The notes beneath the pieces are model-generated. The model was not told the origin of the DNA and did not search any database. It saw only the letters and a program-made list of their open reading frames with translations. 64,000 nucleotides of DNA from Microbacterium sulfonylureivorans (GTDB lineage Bacteria > Actinomycetota > Actinomycetes > Actinomycetales > Microbacteriaceae), in assembly GCF_003999995.1 (NCBI RefSeq), contig NZ_RJAD01000003.1, positions 1 to 64,000 on the forward strand, written 5' to 3'. The position numbers were made by a program, and so were the translations under genes. Of the stretch, positions 52,406 to 62,158 are shown one piece after another; within the stretch, counting starts at the first letter, position 1; every line of letters begins with the position of its first letter.

Positions 52406-53395
52406 TCAGAGCCACTTGGAGACGAGGTGCTCCGAGGTGATGCGGCGGAGGGTGCCCGAGGCGCCGCGCAGCACCACGCTCTCGGTGTAGACGTACCCGC
52501 CCTCGCGGCGCACGCCGGCGACCAGCTGGCCGTCAGTCACACCGGTCGCCACGAAGATCGTGTTGCTGCCCTTGACGAGGTCGTCGGCCTCGTAGACGTG
52601 GTCGTCGAGCTTGAGCCCCGCGTCGATCCCCTTCTGCTTCTCGTCGTCGTCGCGCGCCCACAGGCGGCCCTGGATGTGGCCACCCAGCGCCTTGATCGCG
52701 CACGCCGTCACGATTCCCTCCGGGCTGCCGCCGATGCCCACACACATGTCGGTCCGGGCGTTGTGACGGGCCGCGTTGATCCCGCCGGCGACATCGCCGT
52801 CGCTCATGAGGCGTGTCCCTGCGCCGGCCGCGCGGATCTCCTCGATGAGCTGATCGTGACGCGGGCGGTGCAGCACCGAGACGACGATCTCGTCGACGGG
52901 CTTGCCGAGGGCCTTCGCCAGAAGCCGGATGTTCTCGCCGATCGGGAGACGGATGTCGACCACGCCGACGCCCGCAGGACCGGTGACGAGCTTGTCCATG
53001 TAGAACACGCTCGACGCGTCGAGCATCGTCCCGTGGTCGGAGACCGCGATGACGGACAGCGCGTTGTTGCGGCCGGCCGCCGTGAGCGAGGTTCCGTCGA
53101 TCGGGTCGACGGCGACGTCGGCCCGAGGGCCGCGTCCGTTCCCGACCTTCTCGCCGTTGTAGAGCATGGGCGCCTCGTCCTTCTCGCCCTCGCCGATCAC
53201 GATCGTGCCGTCGAAGTTGACGGTGGTGAAGAACGCGCGCATCGCGTCGACCGCCGCACCGTCCGCATCCTCCTTCGCCCCGCGGCCGATGAACGGCACA
53301 GCGCGGATCGCTGCGGCCTCCGTGGCGCGGACGAGCTCGAGTGCGAGGTTTCGGTCGGGATGCAGCGGACTCATGTCCGCGGTAAGACTCACCAT
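52406..53395 (-). CDS. glpX: Fructose-1,6-bisphosphatase class II
   Basis: Gluconeogenic phosphatase, metal-dependent, the main FBPase of actinobacteria. 329 residues. IGEGEKDEAPML near residue 68 and DVAVDPIDGTSLTA near 95-108 give the metal and catalytic acids; MSDGDVAGGINAA near 195 and GIGGSPEGIVTACA near 220 are also typical. ATG 53395 sits 6 nt after a TAGGGT box. It is divergent from fba with 215 bp between, so opposite directions of the same glycolytic step are controlled from one region. Confidence 0.95.
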   Translation of the reverse strand: MVSLTADMSPLHPDRNLALELVRATEAAAIRAVPFIGRGAKEDADGAAVDAMRAFFTTVNFDGTIVIGEGEKDEAPMLYNGEKVGNGRGPRADVAVDPIDGTSLTAAGRNNALSVIAVSDHGTMLDASSVFYMDKLVTGPAGVGVVDIRLPIGENIRLLAKALGKPVDEIVVSVLHRPRHDQLIEEIRAAGAGTRLMSDGDVAGGINAARHNARTDMCVGIGGSPEGIVTACAIKALGGHIQGRLWARDDDEKQKGIDAGLKLDDHVYEADDLVKGSNTIFVATGVTDGQLVAGVRREGGYVYTESVVLRGASGTLRRITSEHLVSKWL

Positions 53396-53401
53396 GGCCC
53401 C

Positions 53402-53407
53402 ACCCTA
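53402..53407 (-). promoter_or_regulatory. -10 box (TAGGGT) of glpX
   Basis: TAGGGT on the minus strand, 6 nt before the glpX ATG, so the mRNA is probably leaderless. Confidence 0.5.
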
Positions 53408-53610
53408 GCCAGCGCGGACGCGCTTACCGCAGAGTTTCCGCCGCTCCACGGCGAAGGAATCGTGAATCTTTCACGCTCGACCAGAACCGGACTCGTCCAC
53501 CCCGGAGGCGGACACCGGCATCCTGCCCTGTCACCGCCCCTTCGATAGAGTCGTCCGTGAACCTCTTCCCGACCACACCCCTGTGCCAACCAGAGAAATA
53601 GGGAGCACTC

Positions 53611-54642
53611 ATGCCCGTCGCCACCCCAGAGCAGTACGCCGAGATGCTGGACCGCGCGAAGGCCGGCGGCTTCGCGTACCCCGCGATCAACGCCGCCAGC
53701 TCGCAGTCGGTCAACGCCGTCCTCCAGGGGCTCACCGAGGCCGGTTCGGACGGCATCCTCCAGGTCACGACCGGCGGCGCCGACTACTTCGCCGGCCACA
53801 CCGTGAAGGCCCGCGCGACCGGCGCGCTGGCGTTCGCCGCCTACGTCCACGAGGTCGCCAAGAGCTACCCGATCACCGTCGCACTCCACACCGACCACTG
53901 CCCGAAGCCGGCGCTCGAGGACTTCGTGCTGCCGCTCATCAAGGCCTCCGAGGCGGTCGTGGCCGACGGCGGCAACCCGATCTTCCAGTCGCACATGTGG
54001 GACGGCTCCGCCGTGCCGCTCGGTGAGAACATCGACATCGCCAAGGAGCTGCTCCCCCGCATCAAGGCCATCAACGCGATCCTCGAGGTCGAGATCGGCG
54101 TGGTCGGCGGCGAGGAGGACGGCGTCCAGCACGAGGGCTCGAACGACGCGCTCTACACGACGACCGCCGATGTCTCGCAGGTCGTCGAAGCGCTCGGCCT
54201 GGGCGACCAGGGCCGCTGGATCGCCGCGCTCACGTTCGGCAACGTGCACGGCGTCTACAAGCCCGGCAACGTCAAGCTGCGCCCCGAGCTCCTCGGCGAG
54301 ATCCAGGAGGGGATCGCCGCGCAGTTCGGCACCGGCCCGAAGCCCCTCGACCTCGTCTTCCACGGCGGCAGCGGCTCGACCGATGAGGAGATCGCGACGG
54401 CTGTCGCCAACGGCGTGGTGAAGATGAACATCGACACAGACACGCAGTATGCGTTCACGCGCTCGGTCGCCGGCTTCATGTTCACGAACTACGACGGCGT
54501 GCTCAAGGTGGATGGCGAGGTGGGCAACAAGAAGGCCTACGACCCGCGCGCCTGGGGCAAGATCGCCGAGTCGGCGATGGCAGCTCGCGTCGCCGAGGCG
54601 ACGCGCCAGCTCGGTTCGCACGGCAAGAGCCTCGGCGCGTAA
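53611..54642 (+). CDS. fba: Fructose-bisphosphate aldolase class II
   Basis: Zinc aldolase of glycolysis and gluconeogenesis. 343 residues. Zinc ligands: His in LHTDHCPKP near residue 94 and in HGVYKPGNV and FHGGSGSTDEE near 212 and 250. TFGNVHG and MNIDTDTQYAF are also conserved. GGGAG lies 6-7 nt before ATG 53611. It is divergent from glpX and ends at a strong hairpin. Confidence 0.96.
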   Translation: MPVATPEQYAEMLDRAKAGGFAYPAINAASSQSVNAVLQGLTEAGSDGILQVTTGGADYFAGHTVKARATGALAFAAYVHEVAKSYPITVALHTDHCPKPALEDFVLPLIKASEAVVADGGNPIFQSHMWDGSAVPLGENIDIAKELLPRIKAINAILEVEIGVVGGEEDGVQHEGSNDALYTTTADVSQVVEALGLGDQGRWIAALTFGNVHGVYKPGNVKLRPELLGEIQEGIAAQFGTGPKPLDLVFHGGSGSTDEEIATAVANGVVKMNIDTDTQYAFTRSVAGFMFTNYDGVLKVDGEVGNKKAYDPRAWGKIAESAMAARVAEATRQLGSHGKSLGA

Positions 54643-54654
54643 GCCCCGAACCAT

Positions 54655-54699
54655 CGGATGCCCCGGCACCGCCCCCGCGAGCGGCCGCCGGGGCATCCG
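54655..54699. terminator. Hairpin terminator between fba and the anti-sigma gene
   Basis: A perfect 13-bp stem, CGGATGCCCCGGC facing GCCGGGGCATCCG, with a 19-nt loop, in the convergent gap. Again the stem is built from facing GGATGCC heptamers. Confidence 0.8.
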
Positions 54700-54714
54700 T
54701 CGTTCCGGGCGGCG

Positions 54715-55443
54715 TCAGCCGGCGCCCACAGAGCTCTGCGGTCGGTCGAGCTCAGTGCGCATGAGCACCCGTCCGGAGGCGAGCGATCTGATCTCGATTG
54801 CGGCGATCTCGTCGGCGTCGAGTGCTGTGGCGGCGCTGAGGCGCGCGGTCGAGCCCGGCACCGCCCGCCAGCTCGACACCTCGCTCGTGGTGCCGTCGAC
54901 GGCTGTCACCACGAGGGAGTAGGGCCGGCCCTCGGAGGGCGCGTCGTCGCCCGTCGCCTCGGTGTAGCGGCACGTCATCTCTATCCGTGTGCCCCACGCG
55001 GCGTCGCTCAGCTCGACCGTCGCCGTCAGCGGGATGTCGACGAGCGGTTCGAGCGCGACGACCTGCACGCCTCGGGGGCCCGGCGCGACGATGACGGTCA
55101 CGGCGATCACGATCGCGACCACGGCGGCGGCGGCCGCCGTCAGACCCCCCGCCCACCGGGCACGCCGTCTCCGACGCGCATCCCTGGCGCCCAGCTCGAC
55201 GACACGGGAACGGGCCGCGGCGTCCGGCCCGTCGTCGGGCACGGGGGGCGCGAGCATCGACTGCGCCCGGTCGGGGGCGACGCGCGAGAGCAGCCCGATC
55301 GTCGGCGCGGTCGCGGCGATAGACGCCCGGCAGGCGTCGCAGCCCTCGAGATGCTCCTCGAACGCGCGCCGGTCGGCGGCGCTCAGCGCACCGAGGACGT
55401 ACGCGGCATCCCAGTCCGCGAAGCGGGTGTGATCGGCGTTCAT
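54715..55443 (-). CDS. Anti-sigma factor, RskA type
   Basis: Membrane-bound inhibitor of the ECF sigma factor encoded just upstream. In 242 residues the N-terminal ZAS-like zinc motif is EEHLEGCDACRA near residue 28-39 (His-x3-Cys-x2-Cys). One membrane helix lies near residue 105-128, and an extracytoplasmic RskA domain follows. Regulated proteolysis upon a surface signal is the family's usual release step. ATG overlaps the sigma factor stop as ATGA. Confidence 0.92.
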   Translation of the reverse strand: MNADHTRFADWDAAYVLGALSAADRRAFEEHLEGCDACRASIAATAPTIGLLSRVAPDRAQSMLAPPVPDDGPDAAARSRVVELGARDARRRRRARWAGGLTAAAAAVVAIVIAVTVIVAPGPRGVQVVALEPLVDIPLTATVELSDAAWGTRIEMTCRYTEATGDDAPSEGRPYSLVVTAVDGTTSEVSSWRAVPGSTARLSAATALDADEIAAIEIRSLASGRVLMRTELDRPQSSVGAG

Positions 55444-55967
55444 CGCGTCACTCCCTTCTCCTGAAGCGCGAGACGCAGCGCGCGGAGGCCGTAGTGCAGG
55501 CGGGACTTGACCGTGCCTTCGGGGATCTCCAGGTCGAAAGCCATCTCCGCCACGGTCAGCCCGCCGAAGTATGCCCGGATGACCACGGCCCGGTGATCGG
55601 CCGACAGCGCGGCCAGCGCCTCCTCGATGAGGATCGCCTCGAACAGCGCCTCGGTGGCGTCCGGCGTCTCGGATTCGGGGACGTCTGCGACGGCGATCTC
55701 GCGCCGCCGGCGAGCGCTGCGCACGTCGTCGATGACGAGATGACGGGCGACCGTGAACATCCACGAGCGGGTCGTCGTCGGATCCTGCTCGAGGATCCGC
55801 GGGGTGCGCCACGCGCGAAGCAGCGTCTCCTGGACGACGTCGTCCGCGCCCGCACGGTCGCCGGTGAGGTGCACGACATAGCGCCACACCGGCCGCGCAT
55901 GGGCGTCGTAAAGCGCGGCCAGGCGCGTGGCATCGCCGTTCGCGTCTTCAGCGGTCTCGCGCGGCAT
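55440..55967 (-). CDS. ECF RNA polymerase sigma factor (SigK/RskA-linked)
   Basis: 175 residues. Region 2: VWRYVVHLTGDRAGADDVVQETLLRAWR near 28-55 (quoted by DDVVQETLLRAWR). Region 4: YFGGLTVAEMAFDLEIPEGTVKSRLHYG near residue 128-155 with the recognition helix. The linked RskA anti-sigma suggests an envelope or redox signal, but the trigger is unknown. GGGAGG lies 7 nt before ATG 55967. The upstream gap (55968-56093) should hold its promoter, where I see no clear box. Confidence 0.93.
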   Translation of the reverse strand: MPRETAEDANGDATRLAALYDAHARPVWRYVVHLTGDRAGADDVVQETLLRAWRTPRILEQDPTTTRSWMFTVARHLVIDDVRSARRRREIAVADVPESETPDATEALFEAILIEEALAALSADHRAVVIRAYFGGLTVAEMAFDLEIPEGTVKSRLHYGLRALRLALQEKGVTR

Positions 55968-56093
55968 CCGTCACCTCCCGAGGAAGACACGAGACACGCC
56001 GCCGCCGGGTTCACCGGTCCCGACGCGCGCGCCTCTCGCTCCCCGAGTATGGACCCCTCGGAGCGGCGGCGCGATCGAGGTCGAGAGCGAGGG

Positions 56094-56684
56094 TCAGCGG
56101 ACGCTGCTCACCAGGGCGTCCCACACGGCGGGATCGTTCATGATCGGCACGAGGACGAGCATCCCGGAGGCGAGGGTGAAGACGACTCCCCCGACGAGCG
56201 GGATCCACCACGACAGACGTCCGCGTCGCATGCTGAGCCACGACAGCCCCGCCGTGAGGACCCAGCCGAAGGCGAGCACGAGTGCGGCGGCGATCCCCCA
56301 CGGCTTGCCGGCGGCCGGATCGGTCAGCGTCGCATCGACGCCGAGCAGGTCGAACATCGTGTCCGCGTACGCGACGAAGTCCACGAGGGCGGGAAAGGCG
56401 GAGACGACGTTGATCAGGCCATAGGCGAGCAGTGCGAAGGTCACGATGCGGTCGACCGCGCGCGGGCGGGTCCGTGGCTCCGCGGCGGCACCGGCCGACG
56501 GCGCCGGCGCGACCGCGGGAGCGGTCGGCGCAGCGGTCGCCTGGGTCGCCGCGTTCGGCTCGTACGCCCACGTCGCCGCGGGCTCGCGGATGTGGGCGCG
56601 CTGCTCCTCGGGGGACGCGTACTCCCCGTACTGAGGACGAGGACGAGGATCCTGCGACGCGGCGGCGCTGCCGGCCCCGGTCAT
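56094..56684 (-). CDS. Membrane protein, DUF6264-like
   Basis: 196 residues: a Pro/Ala-rich cytoplasmic N-terminal third, then four membrane helices (near 82-101, 125-143, 149-158/162-178). Tentatively placed in the DUF6264 family, known next to ispH in Microbacteriaceae. No enzymatic motif. It overlaps ispH as ATGA and so is co-transcribed with it. Confidence 0.75.
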   Translation of the reverse strand: MTGAGSAAASQDPRPRPQYGEYASPEEQRAHIREPAATWAYEPNAATQATAAPTAPAVAPAPSAGAAAEPRTRPRAVDRIVTFALLAYGLINVVSAFPALVDFVAYADTMFDLLGVDATLTDPAAGKPWGIAAALVLAFGWVLTAGLSWLSMRRGRLSWWIPLVGGVVFTLASGMLVLVPIMNDPAVWDALVSSVR

Positions 56685-57757
56685 GCGCGGCTCCGGCCAC
56701 CGAGGGCGCGGTCGTCGCGCTTGCCCGCGGCATCCGTGCGGAGCTCCTTGGGCAGCGAGAACTGCAGGTCCTCCTCCGCGGTGCGCACCTCTTCGACGTC
56801 GCGATAGCCCGCACCGGCGAGGTCTTCGAGCACCTGCTGCACCAGCACGTCGGGCACCGAGGCGCCGCTCGTGACCCCGACGGTCTCGACGCCCTCGAGC
56901 CAGGCCTGCTCGACCTCGTCGGCGTAATCGACCCGGTAGGCCGCCTTGGCGCCGTACTCGAGCGCGACCTCGACGAGGCGGACGCTGTTGGACGAGTTCG
57001 CCGACCCGACCACGATCACCAGATCGGCGTCCTTGGCGACCTTCTTGATCGCCACCTGGCGGTTCTGCGTGGCGTAGCAGATGTCGTCCGACGGCGGGTC
57101 CTGCAGCTCGGGGAATCGCACGCGGAGGCGGCGCACGGTCTCCATCGTCTCGTCGACCGAGAGGGTGGTCTGCGACAGCCACACCACCTTCGACGGGTCG
57201 CGCACTTCGATGCGGTCCGCCTCGTCGGGCGAGTTGACGATCGTGACATGGTCGGGAGCCTCGCCGGCGGTGCCCTCGACCTCCTCGTGGCCCTCGTGGC
57301 CGATCAGGAGGATCTCGAAGTCGTCGCGGGCGAAGCGCACGGCCTCGCGGTGCACCTTCGTGACCAGCGGGCAGGTCGCGTCGATCGCCTGCAGTCCACG
57401 ATCGGATGCCGCATTCACGACCGCGGGCGACACGCCGTGCGCGCTGAACACGACATGGGCGCCTTCGGGAACCTCGTCGACCTCTTCGACGAAGATCGCC
57501 CCCTTGCTCTCGAGCTCGGTGACGACGTGGATGTTGTGCACGATCTGCTTGCGCACGTACACGGGCGCGCCGAAGCGCTCGAGCGCCTTCTCGACGGCGA
57601 TGACGGCGCGGTCGACGCCCGCGCAGTAGCCGCGCGGTGACGCCAGCAGCACCCGCTTCTGTCCGCGCACCGGGATATCCTGGAGGCGTTCGCGCCGCCG
57701 CGGGACTCGGGGAACGGGCATGCTCACAGGGCTTCTGCCCACGGTGCTGGTGCTCAC
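56681..57757 (-). CDS. ispH: 4-hydroxy-3-methylbut-2-enyl diphosphate reductase
   Basis: A 4Fe-4S enzyme, last step of the MEP isoprenoid pathway, yielding IPP and DMAPP. 358 residues. Cluster cysteines: [12 protein letters not shown] near 45, [11 protein letters not shown] near 128, and [11 protein letters not shown] near 226. The N-terminal about 30 residues are a basic extension. The GTG at 57757 has a TAGAAT box 6 nt upstream, so it is leaderless. It is divergent from xseA and coupled to the DUF6264-like gene. Confidence 0.95.
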   Translation of the reverse strand: MSTSTVGRSPVSMPVPRVPRRRERLQDIPVRGQKRVLLASPRGYCAGVDRAVIAVEKALERFGAPVYVRKQIVHNIHVVTELESKGAIFVEEVDEVPEGAHVVFSAHGVSPAVVNAASDRGLQAIDATCPLVTKVHREAVRFARDDFEILLIGHEGHEEVEGTAGEAPDHVTIVNSPDEADRIEVRDPSKVVWLSQTTLSVDETMETVRRLRVRFPELQDPPSDDICYATQNRQVAIKKVAKDADLVIVVGSANSSNSVRLVEVALEYGAKAAYRVDYADEVEQAWLEGVETVGVTSGASVPDVLVQQVLEDLAGAGYRDVEEVRTAEEDLQFSLPKELRTDAAGKRDDRALGGRSRA

Positions 57758-57763
57758 TCCTCG

Positions 57764-57769
57764 ATTCTA
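57764..57769 (-). promoter_or_regulatory. -10 box (TAGAAT) of ispH
   Basis: TAGAAT, 6 nt before the ispH GTG. It is one of the best -10 matches in the window. Confidence 0.55.
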
Positions 57770-57826
57770 CGGGCGGCCCCTGTGCGCGGGCCGAGGAGCG
57801 ACCCCATCCGGGCACGAGAGGAACGC

Positions 57827-59152
57827 ATGACGACCTTCCAACCCGAGCCCGTCGCCGGTGAGTCACCGCCGGCCGACTCGGTGCGTCCGAAGGACTCCAC
57901 CCCCGAGGCGCCGACCTCCGTCTCACGCCTCAACGAGACGATCCGCGGCTTCATCCAGACCTGGGGATCGGTCTGGGTGGAAGGCGAGATCACCTCGTGG
58001 AACCTGCGCGGCGGAAACGTCTTCGGACGCCTCAAGGACAACGGCGCGGATGCGACGATCTCGTTCCGGATCTGGTCGTCCACGCGAGACCGCCTCCCCG
58101 GCGACCTCAAGGTCGGCGACCACGTGGTCGCGTGCGTCAAAGCCGACTTCTTCGCGAAGTCCGGCGACTTCAGCTTCGGAGTGTCGTCGATGCGCCACGT
58201 CGGGCTCGGCGACCAGCTCGAGCGCCTCGAGCGCCTGCGCGCGCAGCTGCGCGCCGAGGGCCTCTTCGACCCCGCCCGAAAGAAGCGCCTCCCGTTCCTC
58301 CCCCAGACCATCGGCCTCATCACCGGTGAGAACTCGGATGCCGAGAAGGACGTGCACCGCAACGCCGAGCTGCGCTGGCCACAAGTGCGGTTCCGCACCA
58401 AGTACGCCGCCGTGCAGGGCGACCGGTGCGTTCCCGAGACGATCGCGGCGCTCAAGGCCCTCGACGCCGCCCCCGACGTGGACGTCATCATCATCGCGCG
58501 GGGCGGCGGCGACCCGCAGACCCTGCTCGGCTTCAGCGACGAGCGGCTGGTACGGGCGGTGGCCGCGGCATCCACTCCCGTCGTCAGCGCCATCGGCCAC
58601 GAGAACGACCGGCCCCTCCTCGACGACGTCGCCGACCTCCGAGCCTCGACCCCGACCGACGCGGCCAAGCGCGTGGTTCCGGATGTCGCGGAGCAGCGCG
58701 CGCTCGTGGCCCAGCTGCGTGCGCGGCTGACCTCGCGCCTGACGCAGCGCGTGGGCCACGACATCCAGCAGCTCGAGCAGCTGCGCTCGCGTCCGGCGCT
58801 GCGCACACCCGAATCGATCATCGGGTCTCGTGCTCAGGAGCTCGAGCTGCTCGCCGCGCGCGGCCGCGACCGGGTCGATCGGGTGCTCGAATCGCAGGCC
58901 CGCCGCACGTCGGAGCTGCGGGCGACGCTTCGCGCCCTGTCCCCCGCGTCCACCCTCGCGCGCGGCTACGCGATCGCCCATCTCGCCGACGGGGCGATCG
59001 TGCGCGACGCCGCTCAGGCGCCACCCGCGACGCCGGTCGTGGTGACCGTCGGACGGGGGTCGTTCGCCGCGCGATCCGAGGGCGAGATCGCCGAGTCCGG
59101 GGCGTCCCCCGGCCCCGCCGCCCCCGCAGGCGACGTCCCGGCGCCGAACTAG
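57827..59152 (+). CDS. xseA: Exodeoxyribonuclease VII large subunit
   Basis: Together with XseB it degrades single-stranded DNA in repair. 441 residues. An N-terminal OB fold (VWVEGEITSWNLRGGNVFGRLKD, in parts: VEGEITSW), the nuclease domain with GLITGENSDAEKD near residue 163, IIIARGGGDPQTLLGFSDE near 222-240 and AIGHENDRPLLDDVADLRASTP near 263-284 (His and Asp), and a C-terminal coiled coil follow. GAGAGG lies 6 nt before ATG 57827. It is first gene of xseA-xseB-DUF4245-carbonic anhydrase. Confidence 0.95.
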   Translation: MTTFQPEPVAGESPPADSVRPKDSTPEAPTSVSRLNETIRGFIQTWGSVWVEGEITSWNLRGGNVFGRLKDNGADATISFRIWSSTRDRLPGDLKVGDHVVACVKADFFAKSGDFSFGVSSMRHVGLGDQLERLERLRAQLRAEGLFDPARKKRLPFLPQTIGLITGENSDAEKDVHRNAELRWPQVRFRTKYAAVQGDRCVPETIAALKALDAAPDVDVIIIARGGGDPQTLLGFSDERLVRAVAAASTPVVSAIGHENDRPLLDDVADLRASTPTDAAKRVVPDVAEQRALVAQLRARLTSRLTQRVGHDIQQLEQLRSRPALRTPESIIGSRAQELELLAARGRDRVDRVLESQARRTSELRATLRALSPASTLARGYAIAHLADGAIVRDAAQAPPATPVVVTVGRGSFAARSEGEIAESGASPGPAAPAGDVPAPN

Positions 59153-59155
59153 GAT
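59150..59155 (+). promoter_or_regulatory. -10 box (TAGGAT) before xseB, overlapping the xseA stop
   Basis: TAGGAT begins with the xseA stop codon TAG and ends 6 nt before the xseB ATG. An internal promoter for xseB and downstream genes is likely. Confidence 0.45.
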
Positions 59156-59161
59156 GGAAGC

Positions 59162-59404
59162 ATGACCGAGTCGAGCGGAGCCGCGTCCGACGTCGCCACC
59201 CTGTCGTTCGAGCAGGCTCGCGACGAGCTGGTGCGTGTGGTCGCCGAGCTCGAGCAGGGGGCGCCGACGCTCGAGCACTCGCTGGCACTGTGGGAGCGCG
59301 GCGAGGCCCTCGCCGCGCGGTGCGACGAATGGCTCCTGGGGGCCAAGCGCCGGCTCGACGCCGCGCGCTCCTCCGCGGAGACGTCGGGGGCGGAGGGCGC
59401 GTGA
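59162..59404 (+). CDS. xseB: Exodeoxyribonuclease VII small subunit
   Basis: 80 residues. The XseB pattern [37 protein letters not shown] fills residues 14-50 and forms two antiparallel helices that bind XseA; the rest is a charged tail. It follows xseA by 9 bp and overlaps the next gene by 1 bp (TGATG). Confidence 0.95.
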   Translation: MTESSGAASDVATLSFEQARDELVRVVAELEQGAPTLEHSLALWERGEALAARCDEWLLGAKRRLDAARSSAETSGAEGA

Positions 59405-60039
59405 TGGCGAAGCCGCCTCGCATCGTCGCCGAGCTCGGACGCCCCGAGACGCCGGATGAGACCGCCGCGCGCAAGGCCGAGTCCTCACGTGTGCACCGCG
59501 AGAGTCAGAACACGCGCAACCTCGTCGCCGCACTGATCGTCACGATCGCCGTCGTGATCGTCGTCATCCTGGCCGTCCCCCGCGGTGCGCCGCCCGAACG
59601 TGAGCCCATCGACGTCGCAGCGGTCGCCGAAGGAGTCTCGGCGGCCGAAGACCGGGCGATCGTGGCCCCCGACGCGCCCGACGGCTGGCAGGTCAACGTC
59701 GCCGCGATCGAGGGCGACGGTCCGCGCGCGTGGACGATCGTCTATGCCGACGACACCTGGTTCCTCCGCGTCGCGCAGGGCTTCGACGCCGATGCCGCCT
59801 GGCCGACCCGCGTGCTCTCGGGCGCGAGCGTCGACGGAACCGTCACCATCGACGGCGTGACCTGGGACCGATATGAGATCGACGATCCGTCGCGCGCCGG
59901 CAACGTCTCCGTGGCGCTCGCCACGCAGGCGGGTCCCGACACCGTCATGGTCTACGGCAAGGCCGACGACGAGACCATCGAGAAGGCCGCCGCCGTCGTG
60001 GCGCCCGAGGTCCTGCGACTGCGCGAGGAGGCGGAATGA
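59404..60039 (+). CDS. DUF4245 family membrane-anchored protein
   Basis: 211 residues. A basic cytoplasmic start, one membrane helix near 40-62 (LVAALIVTIAVVIVVILAVP), then an extracytoplasmic domain with PDGWQVN near residue 95 and several WT or WY pairs, matching the actinobacterial DUF4245 family. The function is unknown. The place between xseB and a carbonic anhydrase or fumarase gene is common in actinobacteria. ATG 59404 overlaps the xseB stop by 1 bp; GTG 59401 is also possible. Confidence 0.82.
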   Translation: MAKPPRIVAELGRPETPDETAARKAESSRVHRESQNTRNLVAALIVTIAVVIVVILAVPRGAPPEREPIDVAAVAEGVSAAEDRAIVAPDAPDGWQVNVAAIEGDGPRAWTIVYADDTWFLRVAQGFDADAAWPTRVLSGASVDGTVTIDGVTWDRYEIDDPSRAGNVSVALATQAGPDTVMVYGKADDETIEKAAAVVAPEVLRLREEAE

Positions 60040-60686
60040 GCGAGCACCCCTCGCCCCGCAAGGTATGGAACGAGATGCAGCGCGGCAACGCGCGATTCGT
60101 CGCGGGTGAGCCGCGCCATCCGCGCCAGGACGTCGAGCGCCGCCACGACCTGGCGGCCGGTCAGCGTCCGCGCGCCGCGCTCTTCGGCTGCTCCGACTCC
60201 CGGCTCGCCGCCGAGATCATCTTCGACAAGGGCCTCGGCGACCTCTTCGTCGTCCGCAATGCCGGACAGGTCATCTCCGACTCCGTGATCGGCAGCCTCG
60301 AGTACGCCGTCGCGGTCCTCGAGGTGCCCCTCATCGTCGTGCTCGGCCATGATGAGTGCGGCGCGGTGAACGCCGCGATCGAGAGCACGCGGGTGGATGC
60401 CCCGGCACTCCCCCCGCACATCTGGCGGCAGATCGCCCCGATCGTGCCGGCCGTTCGCCGCGTGCTCCGCCAGGGCACGGTCGACGGGGTTCCGCCCGTC
60501 ACCATCGACCACGAGCACGTCGGGCGCGAGCACCTGCGCGACACGGTCGGCGAACTCCTGCACTCGTCGGAGCTCATCAGCGACGCGGTGGCCGAGGGCC
60601 GCCTCGCGATCGTGGGCGCCAACTACCGACTCGCCGAAGGCACCGCTGTCCCCGACGTCATCGTCGGGGACGCCGACGGCTCCTGA
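60036..60686 (+). CDS. Beta-class carbonic anhydrase
   Basis: Zinc enzyme interconverting CO2 and bicarbonate in the cytoplasm. 216 residues. Zinc ligands: Cys and Asp in [11 protein letters not shown] near residue 52, and His-x2-Cys in GHDECGAV near residue 108. [16 protein letters not shown] at the N terminus is conserved. ATG overlaps the DUF4245 stop as ATGA. It sits before fumC with a 31-bp gap. Confidence 0.94.
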   Translation: MSEHPSPRKVWNEMQRGNARFVAGEPRHPRQDVERRHDLAAGQRPRAALFGCSDSRLAAEIIFDKGLGDLFVVRNAGQVISDSVIGSLEYAVAVLEVPLIVVLGHDECGAVNAAIESTRVDAPALPPHIWRQIAPIVPAVRRVLRQGTVDGVPPVTIDHEHVGREHLRDTVGELLHSSELISDAVAEGRLAIVGANYRLAEGTAVPDVIVGDADGS

Positions 60687-60717
60687 CACTCACTCGCACC
60701 AACGGAGGAACGACGAA

Positions 60718-62112
<1,395 letters not shown>

Positions 62113-62146
62113 TCGCCGCCCTGTGCCGCTGGAGCCCGCTGCGCGC

Positions 62147-62152
62147 GATAAT
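62147..62152 (+). promoter_or_regulatory. -10 box (GATAAT) of the two-component operon
   Basis: GATAAT, 6 nt before GTG 62159. It picks this GTG over the ones at 62123 and 62156. Confidence 0.5.
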
Positions 62153-62158
62153 CGGGTG

